From contig DIYF01000014.1 in the NCBI GenBank assembly GCA_002427745.1, positions 62,001 to 126,000 of the forward strand: a stretch of DNA of 64,000 nt. Reading direction: 5' to 3'. The translations under genes and the position numbers were made by a program. Every line of letters starts with the position of its first letter. The first letter of the stretch is position 1. The notes beneath the pieces are model-generated. The model was not told the origin of the DNA, did not search any database, and saw only the letters and a program-made list of their open reading frames with translations. This document shows, piece after piece, positions 1 through 7,567 of this stretch. The DNA is from Roseivirga sp. UBA6061 (GTDB lineage: Bacteria; Bacteroidota; Bacteroidia; Cytophagales; Cyclobacteriaceae).

Positions 1-1
1 G

Positions 2-145
2 CGGGCTGCACTGGCTACGCTCGGTATCAAAGAAAATCGACTACAGTTTGTGTGGTATGGTGAAGAAATACCCATAGCCTCTAACAGAAGCAGGACCGGG
101 CGCGCACTCAACAGGCGCGTTGAGTTTACAATAATCAGTATGTAG
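2..145 (+). CDS. OmpA-family C-terminal domain protein (5' truncated by window edge)
   Basis: Frame 2 is open from the window edge to TAG at 143-145 and encodes 47 residues. They include SNRSRTGRALNRRVEFTI, which matches the end of OmpA/MotB peptidoglycan-binding domains (the NRRVEF signature, where the Arg contacts the diaminopimelate of peptidoglycan). The upstream part lies outside the window, so total length and any N-terminal domains are unknown. The protein is presumably an outer-membrane or periplasmic cell-wall anchor. It is convergent with the next gene, with an 18-bp gap and no obvious hairpin between them. Confidence 0.85.
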   Translation, partial: RAALATLGIKENRLQFVWYGEEIPIASNRSRTGRALNRRVEFTIISM

Positions 146-163
146 TGGCTGTGCTTTGAGTGA

Positions 164-1033
164 TTAGCGTTGCGTAAGCTTCTTCTTCCTTATTTGGGTA
201 ACATAGGTGTTAAGAATACCCGATTTCAGATCTTTTGTGAGGTTTTTACTCTGTAATATTTTATTTATAACAATTTCCATGAGTTGCTCTGTTCTTTTAG
301 AGGGATAGAACTCAATAGCCTCCATTGCATTGGCAAAGGCTTTCTCCAAAGATTCTCCCCTGATATCATAAATCGCCATGTTATAGTACTGAAGCCCTGA
401 AAGTTGTTTCAGGCTGATGCTCCTTTCATAAGCACCCTTGGCTTTCCCTTCATTAATTCCCGCTATGGCGTCAATGGAACTAAGTTTACGTGAATTGTCC
501 TGATATTGTTCGGTCGCTTTGGCGATGGCGCTGACATTTTCCAGAAAACCTGTATCCGGTAGTGTCGATTCTATCAGTATAACCCGATCGTTCAGCCTGA
601 CTTTGAGATAGACATGACTGGAGAGTTCAATGATCTCATTTTCATAACCAAAATGCGATAAAATGATACTGTATAATGCTGTACCGGTAAGACAACCATA
701 CACACCGGTCTTCATGGTTTCTTTAAGGGTAGCAGAAGCGTCATAGTGTCGCAGGTACTTCCGGTGAGTTTTAAAGAATACTGACCTGAGAAAGTCCAGG
801 TCCGTTTTCTTGCGCTTTCTGATGGTTTCCAGCTTTGAAAAGTAGCTCGCCAGGTCTGTTTCCACTTCTGCGACTAAGGGCGTATCATGAATTTCTTTAT
901 TGAAAAATGGTCTGAGCTGGTCTGAAAGTGTACTATCCTGTGGTCTGTCTGTTTGGACAGATTGAGCCAGACTGTTTAGAGAAAACAGTACGGTAAAGAG
1001 TAGTGATAATATGTAGATTTTTCTCTCCCTCAT
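164..1033 (-). CDS. Secreted transglutaminase-like protein
   Basis: The protein has about 289 residues from the ATG at 1033. That start gives a clean signal peptide (MRERKIYI..LNSLAQ); an ATG at 1051 would add six residues (MCIVCW) ahead of it. The core resembles a transglutaminase-like fold. A Cys near residue 114 sits in YGCLTGTALYSIIL, a His near 140 in SSHVYLKV, and an Asp or Glu near 155-160 in IESTLPDTGF, giving a possible Cys-His-Asp triad. The rest is helical and charged. The family includes cysteine proteases and cross-linking enzymes, and the substrate cannot be predicted. The gene is divergent from the PepSY gene, and the shared upstream region carries phased TTAAC boxes. The triad assignment is by eye. 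Confidence 0.6.
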   Translation of the reverse strand: MRERKIYILSLLFTVLFSLNSLAQSVQTDRPQDSTLSDQLRPFFNKEIHDTPLVAEVETDLASYFSKLETIRKRKKTDLDFLRSVFFKTHRKYLRHYDASATLKETMKTGVYGCLTGTALYSIILSHFGYENEIIELSSHVYLKVRLNDRVILIESTLPDTGFLENVSAIAKATEQYQDNSRKLSSIDAIAGINEGKAKGAYERSISLKQLSGLQYYNMAIYDIRGESLEKAFANAMEAIEFYPSKRTEQLMEIVINKILQSKNLTKDLKSGILNTYVTQIRKKKLTQR

Positions 1034-1074
1034 CCAACAGACAATGCACAAAAAACATCACGGATAAACTTCAG

Positions 1075-1222
1075 TTAAATCTAAGTTAACAATAAATTAA
1101 CATAAATCCTAAAATATGCTAAGATGGCTTTACTTTACGGGGTTAATTACCGTATTCTGTCACCCGGCATCTTGTTCAATGTTACGTGAACTATAGTTTG
1201 TTAACATTAAGTTAACATAAAT
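1075..1222. promoter_or_regulatory. Phased TTAAC direct repeats in a divergent intergenic region
   Basis: TTAAA/TTAAC cores start at 1075, 1086 and 1097 (11-bp steps) and again at 1201 and 1212 (11-bp step). The 11-mer TTAACATAAAT occurs at 1097-1107 and 1212-1222. Direct repeats of 6-7 bp at one helical turn are the usual target form of OmpR/PhoB-family response regulators. A TATTTTG element at 1234-1240 follows the second cluster in the direction of the PepSY gene. The rest of the 283-bp gap is AT-rich and shows nothing else I can name. Confidence 0.5.
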
Positions 1223-1334
1223 GTTTTGAGAACTATTTTGTCTTGAATCAAGCCTGGAATCACCTCATTTCGCTTCCTGTAAAGAATCACCATTGCGGGT
1301 AGACCAGAATTTTCTATAATTGCCGCTTGTTGAA

Positions 1335-1874
1335 ATGAAGGAGAAAGAAACATCTAAGCTCGCCAGCTCTGTCAGAAGTTATCGTAAGTGGCATAAGTAC
1401 CTGGGGTTGTCTCTTGCACTCTTCGTCCTGATCAGTGCCATTACAGGGATTCTGCTCGCATGGAAGAAGAATGTTGACGTACTTCAGCCTCCGACACAAA
1501 AAGGAGAGACTACAGACCTCTCGAACTGGAAGCCCGTTGAAGAACTCGCAGAGGTTTCGGTAAGGGCTGTTGATAGTCTGGGGCTCACGGCAGCAAATTT
1601 GGACCGCATAGAGTATCGGCCTACCAAGGGCATCGCAAAGGTTATATTTGATACCGGTAGCTGGGAAGTACAGGTAGATGCTACCACACTTCAAGTCTTG
1701 TCAGTAGCTAAACGACACTCTGACTGGATAGAGCACCTGCATGACGGGAGTATCATTTCTGACGGATTCAAGCTCATCTCCATGAACATACTGGGTATAG
1801 GCCTGCTGGTATTGTTGATTACCGGTATATGGCTTTGGCTGGGCCCCAGGCGGATTCGCAAACTCAAATCTTGA
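1335..1874 (+). CDS. PepSY-domain membrane protein
   Basis: 179 residues from the ATG at 1335; a TTG at 1320 would add five residues. The layout is that of a short PepSY/PepSY-TM protein: a cytoplasmic start with SYRKWHKYLGLSLALF leading into TM1 (about 21-42), a periplasmic PepSY-like domain with IEYRPTKGIAKVIFDTGSWEVQVD, the IEHLHDG motif, and a second TM helix near 150-170 (GIGLLVLLITGIWLWLGPRR). PepSY-TM proteins are often tied to iron or flavin redox or to inhibition of secreted peptidases; which applies here is unclear. No partner gene is adjacent. The upstream region carries OmpR-type repeats. Confidence 0.75.
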   Translation: MKEKETSKLASSVRSYRKWHKYLGLSLALFVLISAITGILLAWKKNVDVLQPPTQKGETTDLSNWKPVEELAEVSVRAVDSLGLTAANLDRIEYRPTKGIAKVIFDTGSWEVQVDATTLQVLSVAKRHSDWIEHLHDGSIISDGFKLISMNILGIGLLVLLITGIWLWLGPRRIRKLKS

Positions 1875-2037
1875 CCTCCGGTATCTCGGTAGCCATCTCG
1901 CCTGTCCTTAAAGGCAAGCCGCTCCGCATCTGGAATTCCCTGTTCCCGGGCAATTAACAAATCTTGAATTCTTGAAATAAAGGCCCCTGAGAGGGAGTTA
2001 TTTCATAAATTCGTATTGTTCCTAAAGAGTTGTTGTT

Positions 2038-5000
2038 ATGAAGCGTTTAGCCAAAATCCTGGTTGGTATTTTTTTCAGTCTTTTTCTCCTGGCTCTGCTC
2101 ATCCCGATTCTGTTCAAAGATAAAATCAAGGAGATTATCGTAAGCGAATTCGAAAATAATACGGAGGCCACGGTGTATTTTGATGTGGATGAATTCAGTC
2201 TTTCACTCATCAAGAGCTTTCCTGATTTCACCATAGGCCTGGGAGATTTTGGCGTAGTAGGCAAAGGGGTGTTTGAAGGAGATACACTTGTTAGTGTAAA
2301 TGAACTGGAAGCACGGGTCAATCTCTCTGATGTACTGTTTGGTGAGAGTATGAGCATCAAAGCTGTTTACCTGGACCAACCGAGTTTTATGATTATTTCC
2401 CTGGCCGATGGCAGAGCTAATTATGACATAGCGAAGGCGACCGAAGAAGTAGAAACAGCGGTGGAAGAAGAGGCTGGTTCTGTAAGCTTGGGTATCAATA
2501 ACTTCTCAATCAGCGATGGGGAGTTTATTTACTTCGATCAGGGTCTGGAATTCATTATGGACCTCAGCGAGGTTAACCTCAAGGGGCGGGGAGATTTTGC
2601 CGAAGATATCTTTGACCTGATATCTACCGGGTCGATTGGAGGAGTGACCGTGAATTATGGTGGTACAGAATATCTTACAGATAAATCGCTGGACCTGGAC
2701 CTGGTGATGAGCATGGACTTGCCCAACTCTACTTATACCTTTAAAGAGAATGAATTTGCCATCAACGAGTTTCCGCTTCATCTGGATGGCTCTTTCCAAA
2801 TGCTGGAAGAAGCCTATGCCATGGACATCTCTTTCGATTCGCCATCTTCTGAGTTCAAGAAAATCCTGTCTCTGGTTCCGGGTGTATACACGGCAGAGTT
2901 CAAAGACATTAAGGCTTCAGGAGAAGCAGGCTTTAAAGGGCGTGTATTCGGTAGATATTCCGATAATGAAATGCCCGCCTTCAATATGGCGTTGGATGTA
3001 GCCAATGGGCAGTTCCAGTATCCTGAGTTGACCGAGTCTATTAACGATGTGCAGCTTCATCTGGCCGTAGATAACAAGGACGGGGTCATGGAAAATACCC
3101 TGGTTGACCTGAAGCAAATGCATGTGAAATTTGGTCAGAATCCGTTTGACGCCAGCCTACAGGTTAAGAACCTAAGGGATTTTCCCATCAAGGCCTCTCT
3201 CAAGGGCAAGCTCAATCTGGCTGATATCAATAAAATGATCCCTATGGACGGGCTCGCCATGGCTGGTACACTGGATATTGATGCCCGGGCTGATGGTAAG
3301 TATGATAGTGTGAGGTCAATTATTCCGGCAATGGATCTGGAAATGGTTTTGAAGGATGGTAAGATCACGACAGTCGAACTGTCTAAGCCTTTGGAGCAGC
3401 TGAACGTCAACCTTAAAGTAGATAACAACTCAGGGCAGCTCAAAGACACTCATATTGCTGTTGAACAAATGAACTTCACCCTGGATAATCAGCCTTTTGA
3501 GGCTAGACTGGACCTCAGGAACCCTGAGAATTTCGCCTGGGATGCCACCGTAAAGGGTCAGGTTGATCTGGAGAAGCTTTTCAAAATCTATCCGGTAGAA
3601 GGAGTCGCTGCCAAAGGAGTAATAGATGCAGACCTGCAGTCATCCGGTACTATGGCCGATGTTGAGGCCAAGCGTTACCGCAAGCTTTCTACAAAAGGTG
3701 ATGTGGCAGTGAGTAACTTTGAGTATGACTACCCCGAAATGGGTAAAACCTTTACCATCAGTAAGGCAACAACCAGTTTCTCTGAGAGGGCGATTGACCT
3801 CAAAGAGTTGCAGGGTACAGCCGGAGAAACCTCTTATTCTGTCAAAGGAAAGCTCAGCAATTATCTGGGTTTCTTTTTAAATGGTGAAAACCTTACGGGC
3901 AGGCTGGATGCCACTGCTGACAAGCTGAATGTTAACGAATGGATGCCTGAATCTGAGGAGGAAGCAGAAGATGATACTTCGGATGAACCATTGGAAGTCA
4001 TTCGTATTCCTGAAAATGTCAGTTTCACTGTCAATACCAATGTGGATAAGGTGCAGTACAATAAGCTCTCCATGGATGACCTCAAGGGTAAACTGGTAGT
4101 GAGTCAGGGTAAAATCGATTTGCAGAATACAGATTTTAGGACACTCAATGGCTCCGTAAAGCTTATAGGGGCATATGACAGTAAACCTGAAAAGCCCACT
4201 TTTGATTTCGGGTTCAAAGTAAAGGATGTGTCCATACCCGCTTCATTTCAAAGCCTGGACATGGTGCAGAAACTGGCTCCGGTAACCGAGCAGATGACGG
4301 GACTTTTCTCTACAGACTTTTCACTGAAAGGGGCACTCGGCCTGGATATGATGCCCGATTATTCTACCATTACGGGTAAAGGATTGATTCAGGTACTTGA
4401 GGCAAGCCTGGGGCAATCAGACCTGATGTCCGGACTTGGCTCTGTATCAAAGCTTACCAAGGTAGGTTCAGCCACACTGGAGAAGGTGAAAATGCAGGCA
4501 GAAATAAAAGACGGCCGATTGTTCGTAAAGCCTTTCAACGTGAAAATTGGCGATTATAAAACTACCGTATCGGGCAGTACCGGCATCGATGGCAGCATTG
4601 ATTATGTGCTGCAGATGGATGTGCCGGCTGGCCAGATTGGCTCACGGCTGAACAGCCTTGTGAGCTCGCTGACCAGGACTTCTTTCAGTGGTGGCTCCGA
4701 CCTGAAACTGAACATTGGCATGGGCAATACCTTCACAGACCCGAAGTTCTCGCTGCGAAGTGTTGGTACAGCTGATGGTGAAACCGTGCAGGGAGCTGTT
4801 ACAGCCTCTGTAAAGGAGAAGGTAGATGAAAAGAAAGAAGAGGTTACGGCTCAAGCCAAAGAAAAAGTAGAAGACCTGAAAGACTCTGCTGAAAGCGTGG
4901 TGGCTCAGCAGAAGGAAGCACTGAAAGACTCTGCCTCTAAGGTGTTGTCGGCTCAAAAGGACAGTGTCGCTTCGAAAATCTCTGATCAGCTGGGTATTAA

Positions 5001-5112
5001 TAAAGACAGTGTTGACTCTAAGCTCAAAGAGAAAGCCGATGATCTGCTGAAAGGCTTTTTCAAAAAGAAGAAAAAGAAGAAGAAAAAGGAAGGTGACGGT
5101 GGAAACGGCTAA
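2038..5112 (+). CDS. AsmA-family protein (inner-membrane-anchored, periplasmic)
   Basis: 1024 residues. One N-terminal TM helix (about 5-25, KILVGIFFSLFLLALLIPIL) is followed by a very long beta-rich periplasmic part made of repeating LDL/VDL..G.L..AD units, as in AsmA/TamB-type proteins. The AsmA C-terminal-like part lies around residues 700-900 (TGLFSTDFSLKGALGLD, MSGLGSVSKLTKVGSATLEKV). This superfamily is thought to bridge the envelope and move phospholipids to the outer membrane. The last 120 residues are unusual: an Ala/Lys/Glu coiled-coil-like stretch (VKEKVDEKKEEV, AKEKVEDLKDSAES) ends in a run of nine lysines before EGDGGNG. It is transcribed alone; the neighbouring genes give no hint. 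Confidence 0.85.
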   Translation: MKRLAKILVGIFFSLFLLALLIPILFKDKIKEIIVSEFENNTEATVYFDVDEFSLSLIKSFPDFTIGLGDFGVVGKGVFEGDTLVSVNELEARVNLSDVLFGESMSIKAVYLDQPSFMIISLADGRANYDIAKATEEVETAVEEEAGSVSLGINNFSISDGEFIYFDQGLEFIMDLSEVNLKGRGDFAEDIFDLISTGSIGGVTVNYGGTEYLTDKSLDLDLVMSMDLPNSTYTFKENEFAINEFPLHLDGSFQMLEEAYAMDISFDSPSSEFKKILSLVPGVYTAEFKDIKASGEAGFKGRVFGRYSDNEMPAFNMALDVANGQFQYPELTESINDVQLHLAVDNKDGVMENTLVDLKQMHVKFGQNPFDASLQVKNLRDFPIKASLKGKLNLADINKMIPMDGLAMAGTLDIDARADGKYDSVRSIIPAMDLEMVLKDGKITTVELSKPLEQLNVNLKVDNNSGQLKDTHIAVEQMNFTLDNQPFEARLDLRNPENFAWDATVKGQVDLEKLFKIYPVEGVAAKGVIDADLQSSGTMADVEAKRYRKLSTKGDVAVSNFEYDYPEMGKTFTISKATTSFSERAIDLKELQGTAGETSYSVKGKLSNYLGFFLNGENLTGRLDATADKLNVNEWMPESEEEAEDDTSDEPLEVIRIPENVSFTVNTNVDKVQYNKLSMDDLKGKLVVSQGKIDLQNTDFRTLNGSVKLIGAYDSKPEKPTFDFGFKVKDVSIPASFQSLDMVQKLAPVTEQMTGLFSTDFSLKGALGLDMMPDYSTITGKGLIQVLEASLGQSDLMSGLGSVSKLTKVGSATLEKVKMQAEIKDGRLFVKPFNVKIGDYKTTVSGSTGIDGSIDYVLQMDVPAGQIGSRLNSLVSSLTRTSFSGGSDLKLNIGMGNTFTDPKFSLRSVGTADGETVQGAVTASVKEKVDEKKEEVTAQAKEKVEDLKDSAESVVAQQKEALKDSASKVLSAQKDSVASKISDQLGINKDSVDSKLKEKADDLLKGFFKKKKKKKKKEGDGGNG

Positions 5113-5168
5113 CATAAGACGACCGTTGTAAAGAGTAAGTTACAGGCTGAAATCTCATTTCATAAAAG

Positions 5169-5197
5169 CTTAATAAACAGGGAAGTAACTTAATAAA
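5169..5197 (+). repeat. Direct 9-bp repeat CTTAATAAA, 20-bp spacing
   Basis: CTTAATAAA occurs at 5169-5177 and 5189-5197, exactly 20 bp apart (two helical turns), about 60-90 bp upstream of the small gene at 5256. It may be a regulator site; the sequence is AT-rich, so chance is possible. Confidence 0.3.
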
Positions 5198-5255
5198 AGC
5201 GTAAAAATCAGCTAAGGTTTTTCTTGAGTTGAAATGTTATGATTGCATAATAATT

Positions 5256-5480
5256 ATGCAGAAAGCATTTCCACATATCGATCAGGGTACCGGATACATC
5301 CAGTTGTCTCGTTTGCCCTTCAATCAGTCTATAAAACTGAGAAACTGGCTCCCGGACACCAGCATGGTAACCATTAAATCAGCAGAGGGTTTGGTCGATG
5401 ATTGCATCCAGTATAGTGAATATGAATACTGGTTCGATTTTTTGTTCAGCGAAGCATCTGAACCTGAATTCGAGATTTAG
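5256..5480 (+). CDS. Small hypothetical protein
   Basis: 74 residues from the ATG at 5256 (MQKAFPHIDQGTGYIQ); a TTG at 5229 would add nine residues that look non-coding. It has no signal peptide or TM segment. It is rich in aromatic and acidic residues near the C-terminus (YSEYEYWFDFLF). I do not recognise the family. It converges with the VOC gene and overlaps its stop by 4 bp, which is common for real neighbours in compact genomes. Codon use looks like that of the neighbours. Confidence 0.5.
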   Translation: MQKAFPHIDQGTGYIQLSRLPFNQSIKLRNWLPDTSMVTIKSAEGLVDDCIQYSEYEYWFDFLFSEASEPEFEI

Positions 5481-5881
5481 CCTTTATCCCACAATTCATC
5501 GGGTACTACTTCCAGAACGTTACCGTCAGGATCTTCGAAGTAGAATGACTTCAGGGCAGAAGACCAGGTATGCTCATGCGTGATGTCAATGCCCAGTTCT
5601 GTAAACCTGCTTTTCCAGGTCTCATAATCCTTCAGGGGCACTCCAAATGCCATGTGTTGTTTGCCCTCACCAAAATGAGCGGGAAAACGGGTTTCGTTTC
5701 GTGTATTATCTGCAATGAAGCAAAGAAGCATAGATGAACCCGCCCGAAAGAAGATATGTCTGTCGGGCTCTTTGCTCACCAGAGGCAGTCCGAGTTTGTG
5801 GTGGTAAAAGGCCTCAGCCTTATCCAGGTCTTTGATGTACAGACAGGTTTCTTTAATATGACCAAAGCTGAGATCTGCCAT
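5477..5881 (-). CDS. VOC-family (glyoxalase/bleomycin resistance/dioxygenase) protein
   Basis: 134 residues forming one vicinal-oxygen-chelate module pair: ETCLYIKDLDKAEAFYHHKLG at the start, MAFGVPLKDYETWKSRF in the middle and SFYFEDPDGNVLEV near the end. Candidate metal ligands are His8 (GHIKET), His76 (QHMAFG) and Glu124 (VLEV). The family covers glyoxalase I, fosfomycin-resistance thiol transferases and extradiol dioxygenases; the substrate cannot be told from sequence. It lies 27 bp downstream of purE on the same strand, so co-transcription with purKE is possible. Confidence 0.85.
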   Translation of the reverse strand: MADLSFGHIKETCLYIKDLDKAEAFYHHKLGLPLVSKEPDRHIFFRAGSSMLLCFIADNTRNETRFPAHFGEGKQHMAFGVPLKDYETWKSRFTELGIDITHEHTWSSALKSFYFEDPDGNVLEVVPDELWDKG

Positions 5882-5908
5882 GTGAGGACCCGGGTTGATT
5901 TTTTTGCT

Positions 5909-6403
5909 TTAAGATTGCTCCACCTCTCTGATGCTGGCTTCCACTTTCTCTCTCAGCGCTACTTTATAGTCTGCGAGATTTTTAGCGATTCCCTCGTCAA
6001 ACGCACCTACAATCTGAGCGGCCAGTATGCCTGCATTTTTTGCACCATCCAGTGCTACTGTAGCCACAGGTACGCCTCCCGGCATCTGCAGAATGGAAAG
6101 TACAGAATCCCATCCGTCAATGGAGTTGCTGGACTTCACAGGAACACCAATCACGGGAAGCGTTGTGAGCGAAGCTACCATTCCCGGCAAATGTGCCGCA
6201 CCACCGGCCCCGGCTATAATGGCCTTTAATCCCTTTGAGCGGGCAGCTTCCGCATAGTCCACCATTCTGTGAGGAGTGCGATGAGCCGATACAATAGTGA
6301 GCTCGTAGGCAACCCCCAATTCATCCAAAACTTTAGATGCTTCAGACATGACCCTCATATCTGACTGACTTCCCATGATGATCCCTATCAATGGCTGACT
6401 CAT
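5909..6403 (-). CDS. purE: N5-carboxyaminoimidazole ribonucleotide mutase (PurE)
   Basis: 164 residues, the normal size of class I PurE. The sequence has GIIMGSQSDMRVM (the GSxSD phosphate-binding loop), VSAHRTPHRM (catalytic His region) and IIAGAGGAAHLPGM. It converts N5-CAIR to CAIR in purine synthesis, in the cytoplasm. The start overlaps the purK stop by 4 bp (ATGA at 6400-6403), so the two enzymes of this consecutive pair are translationally coupled. Confidence 0.97.
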   Translation of the reverse strand: MSQPLIGIIMGSQSDMRVMSEASKVLDELGVAYELTIVSAHRTPHRMVDYAEAARSKGLKAIIAGAGGAAHLPGMVASLTTLPVIGVPVKSSNSIDGWDSVLSILQMPGGVPVATVALDGAKNAGILAAQIVGAFDEGIAKNLADYKVALREKVEASIREVEQS

Positions 6404-7539
6404 GCTTTTATCTTTAATTGTTCCTTTACGAATTTAACTTTTTCTTTCAGACTGTCGATATCCCTGTCGGCTATGGTAACATGCCCCATTTTTCTGAAAG
6501 GTTTGGTTGTTTTTTTACCATACAAATGCACATGAACTCCCGGTGTGGCCAACACCTCATTCATACCCTCGTATATGGCATCTCCTGTAAATCCTGCCTC
6601 TCCCAGCAGGTTCACCATAGCTGAGGGAAGTGTAATTTCTGTATCACCCAGAGGAAGGTTCAAAATTGCCCTGAGGTGCTGTTCGAATTGAGAAGTGGTA
6701 TTTCCTTCAATGCTCTGGTGGCCGCTGTTATGTGTACGGGGAGCCACCTCATTTACCAATACCTCACCCTCTTTGGTAACAAACATTTCAATGGCCAATA
6801 GTCCCACCATGTCCAGTTTCTGGATCACATCACGGGCTATGCTCTGAGCTTTTTCTTCAATTTCAGCTGAAATGGTTGCCGGTGAAAACAGATACTCAAC
6901 CAGGTTGTGCACCGGGTGAAATACCATCTCCACGGTAGGGAAGGTTTTAATCTCTCCGGACTCGTTGCGGGCAACGATCACCGAAATTTCTTTTTCGAAA
7001 TCAATGAGTTTTTCAACAAAACCGGGCTTATCAAATGCCTTATCCAGATCTTTTTCTTCGCGGATTACCTGAACTCCACGGCCGTCATAGCCCTCTGTTG
7101 CCAGCTTGTTTACAAAAGGTAAGAAGCTCTTCTTGCCGGCCACATCCTGCTTGTTTTCTGTCTCGACAAACTGGGCAGTAGGAATGAAATTATTCAGGTA
7201 GAATTTCTTTTGCTTTACCTTGTTCTTAATCAGCTCAATTACCTGGGGCTGAGGGTATACTTTTTTGCCTTCTTTCTGAAGCTGAATCAGGGCTGCCGTG
7301 TTGACATTTTCGATCTCAATGGTAATCAGGTCCTTATCTTTCCCGAAAGCATAGACCGTATCGTAGTCAGTCAGTGCACCGGCAGTAAAGCTGGTGGCAA
7401 TGTCTTTACAGGGAGCGTTGACATCGGGGTCCAGTACGTGCACATTAAAGTTGAAATCTATGGCGGACTGGATCATCATACGGCCAAGCTGGCCGCCTCC
7501 TAAAACGCCTATTTTAAAGTCCGGTAGAAATGCTGACAT
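6400..7539 (-). CDS. purK: N5-carboxyaminoimidazole ribonucleotide synthase (PurK)
   Basis: 379 residues, an ATP-grasp enzyme. The N-terminal GVLGGGQLGRMM loop, the ATP-grasp lid region (GYDGRGVQVI) and the metal-binding segment MFVTKEGEVLVNEVAPRTHNSGH are all present. It uses ATP and bicarbonate to carboxylate AIR to N5-CAIR, which PurE then rearranges. It is first in a purK-purE (and perhaps VOC) transcription unit. 28 bp separate its start from the stop of the upstream MutS-like gene on the same strand. Confidence 0.97.
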   Translation of the reverse strand: MSAFLPDFKIGVLGGGQLGRMMIQSAIDFNFNVHVLDPDVNAPCKDIATSFTAGALTDYDTVYAFGKDKDLITIEIENVNTAALIQLQKEGKKVYPQPQVIELIKNKVKQKKFYLNNFIPTAQFVETENKQDVAGKKSFLPFVNKLATEGYDGRGVQVIREEKDLDKAFDKPGFVEKLIDFEKEISVIVARNESGEIKTFPTVEMVFHPVHNLVEYLFSPATISAEIEEKAQSIARDVIQKLDMVGLLAIEMFVTKEGEVLVNEVAPRTHNSGHQSIEGNTTSQFEQHLRAILNLPLGDTEITLPSAMVNLLGEAGFTGDAIYEGMNEVLATPGVHVHLYGKKTTKPFRKMGHVTIADRDIDSLKEKVKFVKEQLKIKA

Positions 7540-7567
7540 ATTGCCTCAGATTGGAATGCGGGCAAAT

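Noticed and set aside
5065..5093. A-rich tract coding the lysine run as a slippage or frameshift site
   Set aside because: AAG codons break the A runs and the frame closes normally soon after.
5756..6229. A 157-residue plus-strand frame
   Set aside because: It runs antisense across the VOC and purE genes, both of which are well supported.
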